Assembly (NCBI RefSeq): GCF_039519235.1
Contig: NZ_CP154351.1
Coordinates: 1,302,001-1,366,000, forward strand
Length of the DNA: 64,000 nucleotides
DNA from: Micrococcus sp. 2A
GTDB taxonomy: Bacteria; Actinomycetota; Actinomycetes; Actinomycetales; Micrococcaceae
Reading direction: 5' to 3'
The notes under the pieces are model-generated. The model was not told the origin of the DNA, ran no database searches, and saw only the letters and a program-made list of their open reading frames with translations. The position numbers were made by a program, and so were the translations under genes. Numbering within the stretch: position 1 is the stretch's first letter; each line of letters opens with the position of its first letter. Shown here piece by piece: positions 18,121 through 26,734 of this stretch.

Positions 18121-18360
18121 TCAGGCGAGGTCGAGCGTGGAGGCCACCCGGATGACGCGCCGGCGCAGCCAGTAGCGCCGGGCCCCGCCGCGGTAGTGCA
18201 CCGCTCGCTGCAGCTCCCAGCGGCCGTACTCGGCGTGCTCCACGAGTCGGCGCCGCGCGTCGCCGAGGGACTCCTCGGGGGCCACGGTGAGGACGAGGTA
18301 CTCCCACTTCTGGCCCTGGGCGACGGAGTCCAGGGTCGAGGACATCAGCTGCTCACGCAC
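18121..18360 (-). CDS. DUF5703 family small protein
   Basis: A 79-residue basic protein of unknown function. Visible features are WEYLVLTVAPEE, an EHAEYGRWELQR segment and an Arg-rich RRYWLRRRVIRV end, which match my memory of the actinobacterial DUF5703 family. There is no signal peptide or membrane segment. The start is taken as GTG at 18360, preceded by GAGG; an ATG at 18346 is an alternative that would remove five residues. It converges on the M20 peptidase gene. Confidence 0.65.
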   Translation of the reverse strand: MREQLMSSTLDSVAQGQKWEYLVLTVAPEESLGDARRRLVEHAEYGRWELQRAVHYRGGARRYWLRRRVIRVASTLDLA

Positions 18361-18448
18361 CCGGTCATCCTCGCAGACCGCCGCGGCCCCGCCGCGCGGG
18401 TGCGCGCACCTCTGGTCGCACCGCCCGTCCTCGGGTTACCGTTCAGCC

Positions 18449-18673
18449 ATGAGCTCTGACGCCCGCCTGGCCCTGGAGGCCCTGACCACCGCCCTGAACG
18501 AACACCTCGTGGCCGCCCAGAACAAGCGCGGCGAGGACGACCCCACCGTGGAGGCGGCCTTCTTCGCCGTGGCGGACGCCTTCGAGAACTACGAGGACGC
18601 CCTCTACGCGGACACCGAAGAGGTCACCCCGCTGGACCTCTTCGACGACGACGAGGACGACGACCAGGACTGA
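18449..18673 (+). CDS. small acidic hypothetical protein
   Basis: A 74-residue protein that I do not recognise. It is helical and acidic with a tail of Asp/Glu (LFDDDEDDDQD). TACCGT at 18436-18441 is a possible -10 that would make ATG 18449 leaderless. It is followed by a strong hairpin and by uppP. Codon use matches the neighbours, so it is likely real. Confidence 0.65.
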   Translation: MSSDARLALEALTTALNEHLVAAQNKRGEDDPTVEAAFFAVADAFENYEDALYADTEEVTPLDLFDDDEDDDQD

Positions 18674-18703
18674 GTCCTGGCGGCCCCTCACCGCCGCGAA
18701 CCC

Positions 18704-18739
18704 CTGCACCGCCCCGGGAGACCTCCCTGGGCGGTGCAG
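18704..18739 (+). terminator. hairpin terminator abutting the uppP promoter
   Basis: A stem starting ctgcaccgccc pairs with gggcggtgcag and continues past one mismatch to a two-base loop. Its 3' base touches the uppP -10 (TACAGT, 18740-18745), so the stem covers the place of the -35. Confidence 0.65.
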
Positions 18740-18745
18740 TACAGT
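18740..18745 (+). promoter_or_regulatory. -10 element (TACAGT), leaderless uppP
   Basis: TACAGT is eight bases upstream of the uppP GTG at 18754 with no ribosome site between. Confidence 0.5.
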
Positions 18746-18753
18746 GACCCACC

Positions 18754-19587
18754 GTGACGTGGATCGAAGCAATCATTCTGGGCCTGGTGCAGGGCCTGAC
18801 GGAGTTCCTGCCCATCTCCTCCTCGGCGCACATCCGCATCGTGGGGGAGTTCCTGCCCTCGGCGTCGGACCCCGGCGCGGCCTTCACCGCCATCACCCAG
18901 CTGGGCACCGAGCTGGCCGTGCTGATCTACTTCTGGAAGGACATCGTCCGGATCATCGGACGATGGTCCGGCTCGCTGACCGGCCGCGTGCCCCGCAGCG
19001 ACCCGGATGCCCGCATGGGCTGGCTCATCATCCTCGGCTCGCTGCCCATCGCGATCCTCGGGCTGCTCCTGGAGAGCTGGATCGACACGGAGTTCCGCTC
19101 GCTGTGGATCACCGCCACCATGCTGATCGTGTTCGGCGTGCTGCTGGCGCTGGCCGACCGCCTCGGCCGTCAGACCACGCCCATCGAGCGGCTCACCGTC
19201 AAGGACGGCATCCTCTTCGGCTTCGCCCAGGCGCTCGCCCTCATCCCCGGCGTCTCGCGCTCGGGCGGCACCATCACCGCGGGCCTGGCCATGGGCTACA
19301 CCCGCGAGGCCGCCACCCGCTACGCGTTCCTGCTGGCCGTCCCGGCCGTGTTCGCCTCCGGCCTCTACAAGCTGTTCTCCGCGCTCACGGAGCCCGGCCA
19401 GTCCGGTCCCTACGGCGGCGGGGAGACGCTGGTGGCCACCGTGATCGCGTTCGTGGTGGGCTACTCGGTGATCGCCTGGCTCATGAAGTTCATCTCCACC
19501 AACTCGTACATGCCGTTCGTGTGGTACCGCGTGGCCCTCGGCCTCGCCCTCTACGCGATGCTCGGCACCGGGCTGATCTCCGCCTGA
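18754..19587 (+). CDS. uppP: undecaprenyl-diphosphatase (BacA/UppP)
   Basis: A 277-residue integral membrane phosphatase with about eight hydrophobic segments. It recycles undecaprenyl pyrophosphate to the monophosphate lipid carrier for cell wall synthesis and gives bacitracin tolerance when abundant. The two active-site motifs are present: [17 protein letters not shown] at residues 10-26 and [11 protein letters not shown] at about 165-175. Length is as usual. GTG at 18754 is the only start that keeps the first helix. It is 40 bases upstream of mshC, the same order as in other actinobacteria, and possibly co-transcribed. Confidence 0.95.
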   Translation: MTWIEAIILGLVQGLTEFLPISSSAHIRIVGEFLPSASDPGAAFTAITQLGTELAVLIYFWKDIVRIIGRWSGSLTGRVPRSDPDARMGWLIILGSLPIAILGLLLESWIDTEFRSLWITATMLIVFGVLLALADRLGRQTTPIERLTVKDGILFGFAQALALIPGVSRSGGTITAGLAMGYTREAATRYAFLLAVPAVFASGLYKLFSALTEPGQSGPYGGGETLVATVIAFVVGYSVIAWLMKFISTNSYMPFVWYRVALGLALYAMLGTGLISA

Positions 19588-19627
19588 GCCGCGCGCCCGC
19601 CCGTCGTCGCCGTCCCCGAGGAGCACC

Positions 19628-20911
19628 GTGAAGTCCTGGAGCACCCCCGCCCCGCCCGCCCTGCCCGCCCAGCCGGACCGACTGCGGGTCCTCGACACGG
19701 CCACGCAGGGCCTGCGCCACCCCGGCAACGACGCCGGGCACGCCTCCCTGTACGTGTGCGGCATCACCCCCTACGACGCCACGCACCTGGGCCACGCCAC
19801 CACCTACGTCGCCTTCGACCTGCTGCAGCGGTACTGGCGCGCGTGCGGGATCGAGGTGGCCTACACGCAGAACGTGACCGACGTGGACGATCCGCTCCTC
19901 GAGCGCGCCGCCGCCACGGGCGTCGACTGGCGGGACCTCGCCCGTGAGCAGACGGACCTGTTCCGCGCGGACATGGCCGCGCTCAACGTCCTCGCGCCGG
20001 ACCACTACGTGGGCGCCACCGAGGCGATCGACCTCGTGGTCGACGGCGTGACGGCCCTGCTCGACGCCGGCGTCGCCTACCGCGTTCCCGGGGTCGACGG
20101 CGGCCCGGACGGGGACGTGTACTTCGACGTCGAGGCGGCGCAGGCCGCGGGGGGCTGGACGCTGGGCTCCGTGAGCGCGATGACGCGGGCGCAGATGGAC
20201 GAGGTCTTCCCCGAGCGCGGCGGCGACCCGGCCCGTCCCGGCAAGCGCCACCCCCTCGACCCCCTGCTGTGGCGTGTGCACCGCGCGGGCGAGCCCTCGT
20301 GGGAGGCCGACGCGCTCGGGGCCGGCCGGCCCGGCTGGCACATCGAGTGCTCCGTCATCGCGCGCGCCCACCTGCCCGCCCCGTTCACGGTCCAGGGCGG
20401 CGGCTCCGACCTGCGCTTCCCGCACCACGAGTTCTCCGCGGCCCACGCGACGGCGGCGGACGGCCAGCCCCTGGCGCACACCTACGTGCACTCGGGCATG
20501 GTGGCCCTCGACGGGCAGAAGATGTCCAAGTCCCTCGGCAACCTCGAGCTCGTCTCTCGACTGCGCGCCCGGGGGGTGGAGCCGGTCGCGATCCGCGCGG
20601 CGATCCTCTCGCAGCACTACCGCAGCGACTGGGAGTGGTCCGAGGACCTGCTCTCCGCCGCTCAGGAGCGCGTGGCCGCGTGGCGCGCCGCCCTCGACGG
20701 CCCCCACGCCGCGGCCGGGGCGGCGGTGCTGCAGGCCGCCCACGCCGCGCTGTCCGAGGACCTCGACGCGCCCGCCGCGCTCCGCGTGCTCGACGCGTGG
20801 GCGGACGGCTCCCTGCCCGGGCTCCGCGACGCCGGCGCCGCAGAGGACGCCCCCGCACCCCTCGACGTCGCCACGGTGGCCGACGCGCTCCTGGGCCTGC
20901 GCCTGCGTTGA
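19628..20911 (+). CDS. mshC: L-cysteine:1D-myo-inositol 2-amino-2-deoxy-glucopyranoside ligase
   Basis: A 427-residue class I aminoacyl-tRNA-synthetase-like enzyme that ligates cysteine to GlcN-inositol, the third dedicated step of mycothiol synthesis. It shows [15 protein letters not shown] (zinc Cys plus HLGH), WHIECS and HHEFSAAHA zinc ligands, and KMSKSLGN. It is shorter than CysS at the C-terminus, and TPYD with the uppP/PAC2 neighbourhood are typical of MshC rather than CysS. GTG at 19628 follows a GAGGAGC site. The first MshA-like step may be supplied by the MalQ fusion at 12993-16412; MshB and MshD are not in the window. Confidence 0.93.
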   Translation: MKSWSTPAPPALPAQPDRLRVLDTATQGLRHPGNDAGHASLYVCGITPYDATHLGHATTYVAFDLLQRYWRACGIEVAYTQNVTDVDDPLLERAAATGVDWRDLAREQTDLFRADMAALNVLAPDHYVGATEAIDLVVDGVTALLDAGVAYRVPGVDGGPDGDVYFDVEAAQAAGGWTLGSVSAMTRAQMDEVFPERGGDPARPGKRHPLDPLLWRVHRAGEPSWEADALGAGRPGWHIECSVIARAHLPAPFTVQGGGSDLRFPHHEFSAAHATAADGQPLAHTYVHSGMVALDGQKMSKSLGNLELVSRLRARGVEPVAIRAAILSQHYRSDWEWSEDLLSAAQERVAAWRAALDGPHAAAGAAVLQAAHAALSEDLDAPAALRVLDAWADGSLPGLRDAGAAEDAPAPLDVATVADALLGLRLR

Positions 20912-20921
20912 GCCGCCGCGC

Positions 20922-21881
20922 TCAGCGGCCGTGCCGGCCGCGCAGGTAGCGCTCGAACTCCCGGGCGATCGCCTCGCCGGAGGCCTCCGGCAGCTCCTGG
21001 GCGTCCTGCGCCTGCTCGAGCTGGCGCACGTAGGCGGCGACGTCGGGGTCCTCGGCGGCGAGCTCGTCCACGCCGCGCTGCCACGCGTGGGCGTCGTCCT
21101 CCAGCTCGTGGGTGGACACGGTGACGTGGAGCAGGTCCTCGACGGCCTCCACGAGGCCCAGCAGCGTCTTGGGGGAGGGCGCCTGGGCCACGTAGTGCGG
21201 CACGGCGCCCCACAGCGCGAGGCTCGGCAACCCGCGGCGGGCCGCCTCGTCGCCGATCACGCCGACGATCCCCGTGGGCCCCTCATAGGTGGGCCGCTCC
21301 GCGCCGACGGCCACGCGCACGTCCACGAGCGGAGAGGTCGGGCGCGCCCGGAGCGGGCGCGTGTGGGGCACGTCCGCCAGCAGGGCGCCCAGGGTCACCA
21401 CGGCGTCCACGCGCTCCCGCGCCGCCCACGCGAACAGCTCGGCCGTGAAGGCCCGCCAGCCCACGTTCGGCTCGACGCCGCTGGCCAGCAGGACGCGCAC
21501 CCCGTCCGCGGGGGCCTCCTCCTCGGCCACGGGGCGCCCCGCGGCGTCGAGAGCCGCGACGTGCAGCCGGATCGCGGGCCACTCCAGGGTGCCGAGCCCG
21601 TCGGCGTCGCGCCGCACGTGGGGACGGGTCACCTGGTAGTCGTAGTACTCGCCCTCGCACACGCGTCCCAGCTCGGCGGCGTCCCACTGCTGCCGCAGCG
21701 CCTCCAGCGTGCCCGTCGCCGCCTCCCCGGCGTCGTTCCACCCCTGGAACGCCAGGAGCAGGACGGTGGGGGCGCGGCGCCCGGCCTCGAGCTCCTCCAC
21801 CGTGGCGGTCAGGTGCGTGCGCAGGGCGCCGAGCGCGTCGTCCGGCTGGTCCTCGGCGGGGGCGGCGGGGGATTCGGTCAT
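20922..21881 (-). CDS. PAC2 family protein (proteasome-assembly-chaperone fold)
   Basis: A 319-residue soluble protein of the PAC2/DUF75 family, recognised from LLLAFQGWNDAGEAATG, VVTLGALLADVPHTRP and GPTGIVGVIGDEAARRG. Its biochemical role is unknown; despite the name it occurs widely in actinobacteria with or without a proteasome. ATG at 21881 is preferred because GGGTGA precedes it; an in-frame GTG at 21899 would add six residues. It converges on mshC with ten bases between stops, conserved with the mycobacterial Rv2125-Rv2130c area. Confidence 0.85.
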   Translation of the reverse strand: MTESPAAPAEDQPDDALGALRTHLTATVEELEAGRRAPTVLLLAFQGWNDAGEAATGTLEALRQQWDAAELGRVCEGEYYDYQVTRPHVRRDADGLGTLEWPAIRLHVAALDAAGRPVAEEEAPADGVRVLLASGVEPNVGWRAFTAELFAWAARERVDAVVTLGALLADVPHTRPLRARPTSPLVDVRVAVGAERPTYEGPTGIVGVIGDEAARRGLPSLALWGAVPHYVAQAPSPKTLLGLVEAVEDLLHVTVSTHELEDDAHAWQRGVDELAAEDPDVAAYVRQLEQAQDAQELPEASGEAIAREFERYLRGRHGR

Positions 21882-21985
21882 GACCGTCACCCTACGCACG
21901 GGAGCCGAGGGGGGTCACGGTTCGCCGCGCAGCGGCCCGAGGGGCGGCGCACGGCCCGTGCCCGCGGCCCGTCGACGCCCTCCAA

Positions 21986-21991
21986 TAGGAT
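21986..21991 (+). promoter_or_regulatory. -10 element (TAGGAT), leaderless HAD gene and head of ARC-Dop operon
   Basis: TAGGAT ends six bases before ATG 21998. It is the only promoter-like signal I see ahead of the five overlapping genes that end with dop. Confidence 0.5.
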
Positions 21992-21997
21992 GGACGC

Positions 21998-22708
21998 ATG
22001 CCCGACGCCGCCCCCCTGCCTCCCCGCGAGACGCCCGCCGCCGTGCTGTGGGACATGGACGGCACCCTCGTGGACACCGAGCACCTGTGGAACGCCGCCC
22101 AGCGCCGCCTCATGACGGAGCACGGCGGCACGTGGTCGAACGAGCTCGCCGCCTCCCTCGTGGGCCGGCCCCTGGACGTGGGCGCCCGCCACCTGCAGGA
22201 GGCCGGGATCCGCCTCGGGGTCCCCGAGATCATCGAGCGGACCATGGCGGAGGTGGCGCGCGGCGTCGTCGAGCGGGTGCCGTGGCGGCCCGGCGCCCTC
22301 GAGCTGCTGCGCGAGCAGGCGGCCGCCGGCGTGCCCGGGGCGCTCGTGACCATGTCCCACGCGCCGCTGGCCCGCGTGCTGGCCGAGCGCGCTCCGGGCG
22401 GGGCGCTGGCCGTGGTGGTCGCCGGCGACCAGGTGACGCGGGGCAAGCCCGATCCCGAGGCCTACGCCCTGGCCCTCGCCCGCCTCGGGGAGCTGCGGCC
22501 CGGCCTCGTGGCCGCCGACTGCGTGGCGGTGGAGGACTCGCCCGTGGGCGTGGGAGCGGCCATGGCCGCCGGCCTGCCCACGGTGGGCGTGCCCAGCGTG
22601 CTCCCGCTGCCCCCCGGCGCCGCGACCGTGCAGTGGGACACCCTGGCCGGGCGGACGCTCGCCGACCTCGCGGCCGTCCGATCCGCGCGTCCAGGCGGAG
22701 CCGGATGA
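21998..22708 (+). CDS. HAD superfamily hydrolase (beta-PGM/phosphatase-like)
   Basis: A 236-residue haloacid-dehalogenase-type phosphatase. Motif I is WDMDGTLVDTEHLW (nucleophile Asp and acid/base Asp), motif II is in GALVTMSHA, motif III the Lys in RGKPDPEAY, and motif IV VEDSPVGV. The helical cap between motifs I and II places it with beta-phosphoglucomutase and phosphoglycolate-phosphatase relatives; the substrate is unknown. It is the first gene of a tightly overlapping chain: its TGA overlaps the ATG of the site-2 protease gene (ATGA). Confidence 0.88.
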   Translation: MPDAAPLPPRETPAAVLWDMDGTLVDTEHLWNAAQRRLMTEHGGTWSNELAASLVGRPLDVGARHLQEAGIRLGVPEIIERTMAEVARGVVERVPWRPGALELLREQAAAGVPGALVTMSHAPLARVLAERAPGGALAVVVAGDQVTRGKPDPEAYALALARLGELRPGLVAADCVAVEDSPVGVGAAMAAGLPTVGVPSVLPLPPGAATVQWDTLAGRTLADLAAVRSARPGGAG

Positions 22709-23865
22709 CCCGCCGGCCCGGCCTGCCCATCGGCCGCGCGGCGGGCGCCCCGGTCTACCTCTCCTGGACGTGGGCCCTCGTGGCCGCGTTCGTGGTCCTC
22801 ACCTTCGGGCCGCAGATCCAGCGCGCCCTGCCCCACCTCGGGGCGGGCGCCTACGCGGTGGCCCTCGGCTACGCCGTGCTGCTCGCGCTCTCCGTGCTGG
22901 CGCACGAGATCGCCCACGCCGTCGTCGGGCGGGCCTTCGGGGACCGCGCGGAGGAGATCGTGCTCACGCTGTGGGGCGGGCACACCCAGTTCCGCGGCCC
23001 GCAGGCCGGGCCGTGGGGGACGGTGGCCACCGCGATGGCCGGGCCCCTGGCCAACCTGGCGGTGGCCGGCCTTGCGTGGCTCGCCGCACTGACGCTGCCC
23101 ACGGCCTCCGTGGCCGGGCTCCTCCTGGACATCACCGTGTGGGCCAACCTCCTGCTGGCCGCGTTCAACGCGCTGCCGGGCATGCCCCTGGACGGCGGCC
23201 GGCTCGTCGAGTCCGCCGTGTGGGCCTCCACCGGCTCCCGGGACCGCGGCCTCGTGGCGGCGGGCTGGTCCGGGCGCGCGATCGCTGTCCTGCTGGTGGG
23301 CGCCGCGCTCGCGGGCCCGCTGCTGCGCGGGCAGCGGTCCGACCTGCTGATGTCCTTCCTGCTCGCGTGGGTGGGCGTGATCCTGTGGCGGGGGGCCGGC
23401 GCGTCCGTCGAGCGCGGGCGGTGGGGCGGCCGCCTCGCCGTGCTCACGCTGGCCTCCCTCGAGATCCCCGCGGTGGCCGTCCCCGCCGAGGGCTCGGTGG
23501 CGCACGCGCTCCGGCTGGCCGACGGCGGCCGCCGGGCCGCCGTCGCCGTGGACGCCACCGGCACGCCCCGCGGCGTGCTCGACCTGACGGCCGTGGTGCA
23601 CCGCCCGGCCGACGAGCTCGAGCGCACCCCCGTGAGCGCGGCATGCACCGCGCTCGCGCCCGGCGCCGTGGTGCGCCGCGCCGATCTCCCCGCCTCCGGC
23701 GCCGACCTCGTGGCCCGCCTCGGCGAGCCCGACCTCCCCGTGCGCGTGCTCACGGACGCCCGCGACGGCGTGGCCTCCGTGCTCCCGCGCGACACCCTCC
23801 TGGCCGCCGTCCACGCGACGCGGCACTCCACGGACGACCCCTCTGCGAAGGAGAACCGAGCATGA
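22705..23865 (+). CDS. M50 site-2 protease-like membrane metalloprotease
   Basis: A 386-residue membrane protein with about six hydrophobic segments in its first 240 residues. The zinc motif HEIAH is in VLAHEIAHAVVG, and the third ligand is in MPLDGGRLVE, so the intramembrane active site is complete. The C-terminal 140 residues are soluble and resemble a worn CBS pair. Family members cleave transmembrane segments of anti-sigma factors or other single-pass proteins. It overlaps the HAD gene upstream and trmI downstream by four bases each, so its expression is tied to ARC and Dop. Confidence 0.87.
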   Translation: MTRRPGLPIGRAAGAPVYLSWTWALVAAFVVLTFGPQIQRALPHLGAGAYAVALGYAVLLALSVLAHEIAHAVVGRAFGDRAEEIVLTLWGGHTQFRGPQAGPWGTVATAMAGPLANLAVAGLAWLAALTLPTASVAGLLLDITVWANLLLAAFNALPGMPLDGGRLVESAVWASTGSRDRGLVAAGWSGRAIAVLLVGAALAGPLLRGQRSDLLMSFLLAWVGVILWRGAGASVERGRWGGRLAVLTLASLEIPAVAVPAEGSVAHALRLADGGRRAAVAVDATGTPRGVLDLTAVVHRPADELERTPVSAACTALAPGAVVRRADLPASGADLVARLGEPDLPVRVLTDARDGVASVLPRDTLLAAVHATRHSTDDPSAKENRA

Positions 23866-24977
23866 CCGAACCCACCGGCGTGAGCAGTCGACGAGGCCCC
23901 CTGCGGGCCGGAGAGCGCGTGCAGATCAAGGACGCCAAGGGCCGCCTGAACACCATCACCCTGCTTCCGGGCGGGGAGTTCCACAGCTACCAGGGCGTGC
24001 TGCGGCACGACGAGCTGATCGGCGGCTCCGAGGGCGTGGTGGTGCCGAACTCCGCGGGGCAGGAGTACCAGGTGCTGCGCCCCCTCCTCAACGACTTCGT
24101 GCTCTCCATGCCGCGCGGGGCCACCGTGGTCTACCCCAAGGACGCCGGCCAGATCGTGCAGCAGGCGGACATCTTCCCGGGCGCGGTGGTGGTGGAGGCC
24201 GGCGTCGGCTCGGGCGCCCTCTCGTGCTCGCTGCTGCGCGCCGTCGGCGACGGCGGCCGGCTCCACTCCTATGAGCGGCGCGAGGAGTTCGCGGACATCG
24301 CGCGCGCCAACGTGGAGTCCTTCTTCGGCGCCGAGCACCCCGCGTGGTCGATCCACCTCGGCGACGCCCAGGAGGAGATGCTGCACGTCCACGAGCCCGG
24401 CTCGGTGGACCGCGTGGTCCTGGACATGCTCGCCCCGTGGGAGTGCCTCGACGCCGTGGCCACCGTGCTCGCCCCCGGCGGCGTGTGGCTGAACTACGTG
24501 GCCACCGCCACCCAGCTCTCCCGCGTGGCCGAGGCCATCCGCGACTCCGGGAAGTTCACCGAGGTGCAGGCCAACGAGACCCTCGTGCGCGGCTGGCACC
24601 TGGACGGGCTCGCCGTGCGCCCGGACCACCGCATGGTGGCCCACACGGGCTTCCTCCTCACCGCCCGTCGCCTCGCGACCGGGGAGGAGGCGCTGCTGCT
24701 GAAGAAGCGCTCCAAGGTGTCCGAGTTCAAGGCGGTGGACGTCGAGGCGTGGCAGCCCTCGGACGAGTCGCGCTGGACCCCGCAGGCCCTCGGCGAGCGG
24801 CCCGTGACGGACAAGAAGGCCCGCAAGGCCGCGAAGGAGGCGCGGCTCATGGCCCGCCGCGCCAAGGAGGCCCAGACCCCGGGCAGCGACCCGGACGCGT
24901 TCCCGGACCTGTCCACGGGGCAGGTGGCGCCGCCCGCGTCCACGCCGGCGCCGGACGCGGGAGGGCCGGAGGCGTGA
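23862..24977 (+). CDS. trmI: tRNA (adenine(58)-N1)-methyltransferase
   Basis: A 371-residue SAM-dependent enzyme that methylates A58 in the T-loop of tRNAs. Visible are the N-terminal beta domain (about 1-90), YPKDAGQIVQQADIFPG, the SAM loop VEAGVGSGALS, and LDMLAPWECL, characteristic of bacterial TrmI. After about residue 290 there is a charged Lys/Ala-rich extension (DKKARKAAKEARLMARR) that is longer than in crystallised relatives and probably disordered. ATG at 23862 overlaps the protease stop and follows AAGGAG. Next to the proteasomal ATPase as in mycobacteria (Rv2118c/mpa). Confidence 0.94.
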   Translation: MTEPTGVSSRRGPLRAGERVQIKDAKGRLNTITLLPGGEFHSYQGVLRHDELIGGSEGVVVPNSAGQEYQVLRPLLNDFVLSMPRGATVVYPKDAGQIVQQADIFPGAVVVEAGVGSGALSCSLLRAVGDGGRLHSYERREEFADIARANVESFFGAEHPAWSIHLGDAQEEMLHVHEPGSVDRVVLDMLAPWECLDAVATVLAPGGVWLNYVATATQLSRVAEAIRDSGKFTEVQANETLVRGWHLDGLAVRPDHRMVAHTGFLLTARRLATGEEALLLKKRSKVSEFKAVDVEAWQPSDESRWTPQALGERPVTDKKARKAAKEARLMARRAKEAQTPGSDPDAFPDLSTGQVAPPASTPAPDAGGPEA

Positions 24978-26734
24978 GCGCGCTCTCCGCGGCCGACGAC
25001 GGCCGCCGCCTCGCGGAGGCCCAGGAGCTGCTGCGCCAGTCCCAGGCCGAGGCGGAGCGCCTGCGGCACCAGCTGGACTCGGCGCAGCGCCACGCCGCGC
25101 AGCTGAGCGAGCGCCGCCGCGCCGCCCAGGCGCAGACCGACGCCGCGGCGCGCAACAACCGCCGCATGGTCGAGCTGCTCGAGGCCACGCGTGCGGAGAT
25201 CACCACGCTCAAGGAGACCCTGGACGCCACGACGCACGCGCCCTTCACGTTCGCGACCCTCGAGGCCGTGCACGCCCCGCGCCCGCCCCACGCCGGCGTG
25301 GAGACCGGCGCGATCGTGCGCGGCGGCGCCGACGTGGTGCAGAACGGCCGCCGCCTGCGCGTCGCCGTCTCCCCGCTCCTGGACCCGGAGAGCCTGGCGC
25401 CCGGCTCCACCGTGCTGCTCGACGACTCCAGCACCGTGGTGGGCATCGGGCCGACCACGCACGCGGGCCAGCTGCTGCGCGTGAAGGAGGCGCTGCCGGA
25501 CGGCGGGCTCGTGCTCGCCGGCGCGGCCGACGAGGAGCGCGTCGTCCGGCGCGCCCCCGCGCTCGAGGGCGTCGAGCTGCGCCACGGCGACGCCGTCGCC
25601 GTGGACGCCCGCCTCGAGTGGGCCCTGCGCGCGGTGCCGCTCTCCGACGTGGACGAGGTCCTGCTCGAGGAGGTGCCGGACACCTCGTTCGAGGACATCG
25701 GCGGCCTGGGCCCGCAGATCGAGCGGATCCGCGAGGCCGTGGAGATCCCGTTCCTGCACCCCGACCTCTACCGCGAGCACGGCCTGCGCGCGCCCAAGGG
25801 CATCCTGCTCTACGGCCCGCCCGGCACGGGCAAGACCATGCTGGCCAAGGCGGTCGCGCGCGCCCTCTCGGCACGCTCGGCGGACGGGGAGCGCTCCTAC
25901 TTCCTCAACATCAAGGGGCCCGAGCTGCTGAACAAGTACGTGGGCGAGACCGAGCGGCAGATCCGCGTGATCTTCGACCGCGCCCGCCAGAAGGCGGCGG
26001 CGGGCTTCCCCGTGGTCGTGTTCTTCGACGAGATGGAGTCCCTGTTCCGCACGCGCGGCGCGGGCGTCTCCTCGGACGTGGAGACCACGATCGTCCCCCA
26101 GCTGCTCGCCGAGATCGACGGCGTGGAGTCCCTGGACAACGTGATCGTGATCGGCGCGTCCAACCGCGAGGACATGATCGACCCCGCCGTCCTGCGTCCC
26201 GGACGCCTCGACGTGAAGATCCGCGTCGACCGCCCGGACGCGCGCGGCGCCGTCGACATCATGGCGCGCCACCTCACGGACGACGTGCCGCTGCACCCGG
26301 AGGAGACGGCCGCCGCCGGGGACGCGGAGTCCGCCCGCGAGGAGCTCATCTCCGCCGCCGTCACGGCCCTCTACGAGCGCGGCCCCCGCACCGCGCTGGC
26401 CGAGCTCACGGACGCCTCTGGCGCGGTCACCGTGCTGCATCTGGCGGACCTGGTCTCGGGCGCCGTGGTCGCGGACGTGGTGGACCGCGCCAAGCGCCAC
26501 GCGGTGCGGGACCTGCTGGGCGCGGACCAGGACCCCTCCGCGCGCGGCCTGCGCGCCGCACACCTGCTCGAGGCCGTCGACGGCGTGCTCGAGGACCAGA
26601 CCGACCTGCTCTCCACGGCCGCGCCCGCCGAGTGGGCGCGCACCTCTGGCTGGCGGGGCCCGGCGCTGACCCGCCTGAGGATGCTGCGGGGGCCCGGGCG
26701 TGGGGCCGGCCCGGCGGGGGAGGCCGGGGCGTGA
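24974..26734 (+). CDS. arc: ARC/Mpa AAA ATPase (Pup-dependent unfoldase), no docking motif
   Basis: A 586-residue ring ATPase. Residues 5-90 form the coiled coil that captures Pup; two OB-like domains follow (to about 235), then the AAA module with Walker A GPPGTGKT at 281-288, Walker B VVVFFDEMES at about 347 and an Arg-finger region NREDMIDPAVLRPGR. In proteasome-bearing species the protein ends in GQYL, which docks into the 20S core; here it ends in a Gly/Ala-rich tail without Tyr. That fits the missing prcBA genes. It overlaps trmI (GTGA) and dop (GTGA). Likely roles are unfolding or remodelling of pupylated proteins, as for Corynebacterium ARC. Confidence 0.93.
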   Translation: MSALSAADDGRRLAEAQELLRQSQAEAERLRHQLDSAQRHAAQLSERRRAAQAQTDAAARNNRRMVELLEATRAEITTLKETLDATTHAPFTFATLEAVHAPRPPHAGVETGAIVRGGADVVQNGRRLRVAVSPLLDPESLAPGSTVLLDDSSTVVGIGPTTHAGQLLRVKEALPDGGLVLAGAADEERVVRRAPALEGVELRHGDAVAVDARLEWALRAVPLSDVDEVLLEEVPDTSFEDIGGLGPQIERIREAVEIPFLHPDLYREHGLRAPKGILLYGPPGTGKTMLAKAVARALSARSADGERSYFLNIKGPELLNKYVGETERQIRVIFDRARQKAAAGFPVVVFFDEMESLFRTRGAGVSSDVETTIVPQLLAEIDGVESLDNVIVIGASNREDMIDPAVLRPGRLDVKIRVDRPDARGAVDIMARHLTDDVPLHPEETAAAGDAESAREELISAAVTALYERGPRTALAELTDASGAVTVLHLADLVSGAVVADVVDRAKRHAVRDLLGADQDPSARGLRAAHLLEAVDGVLEDQTDLLSTAAPAEWARTSGWRGPALTRLRMLRGPGRGAGPAGEAGA

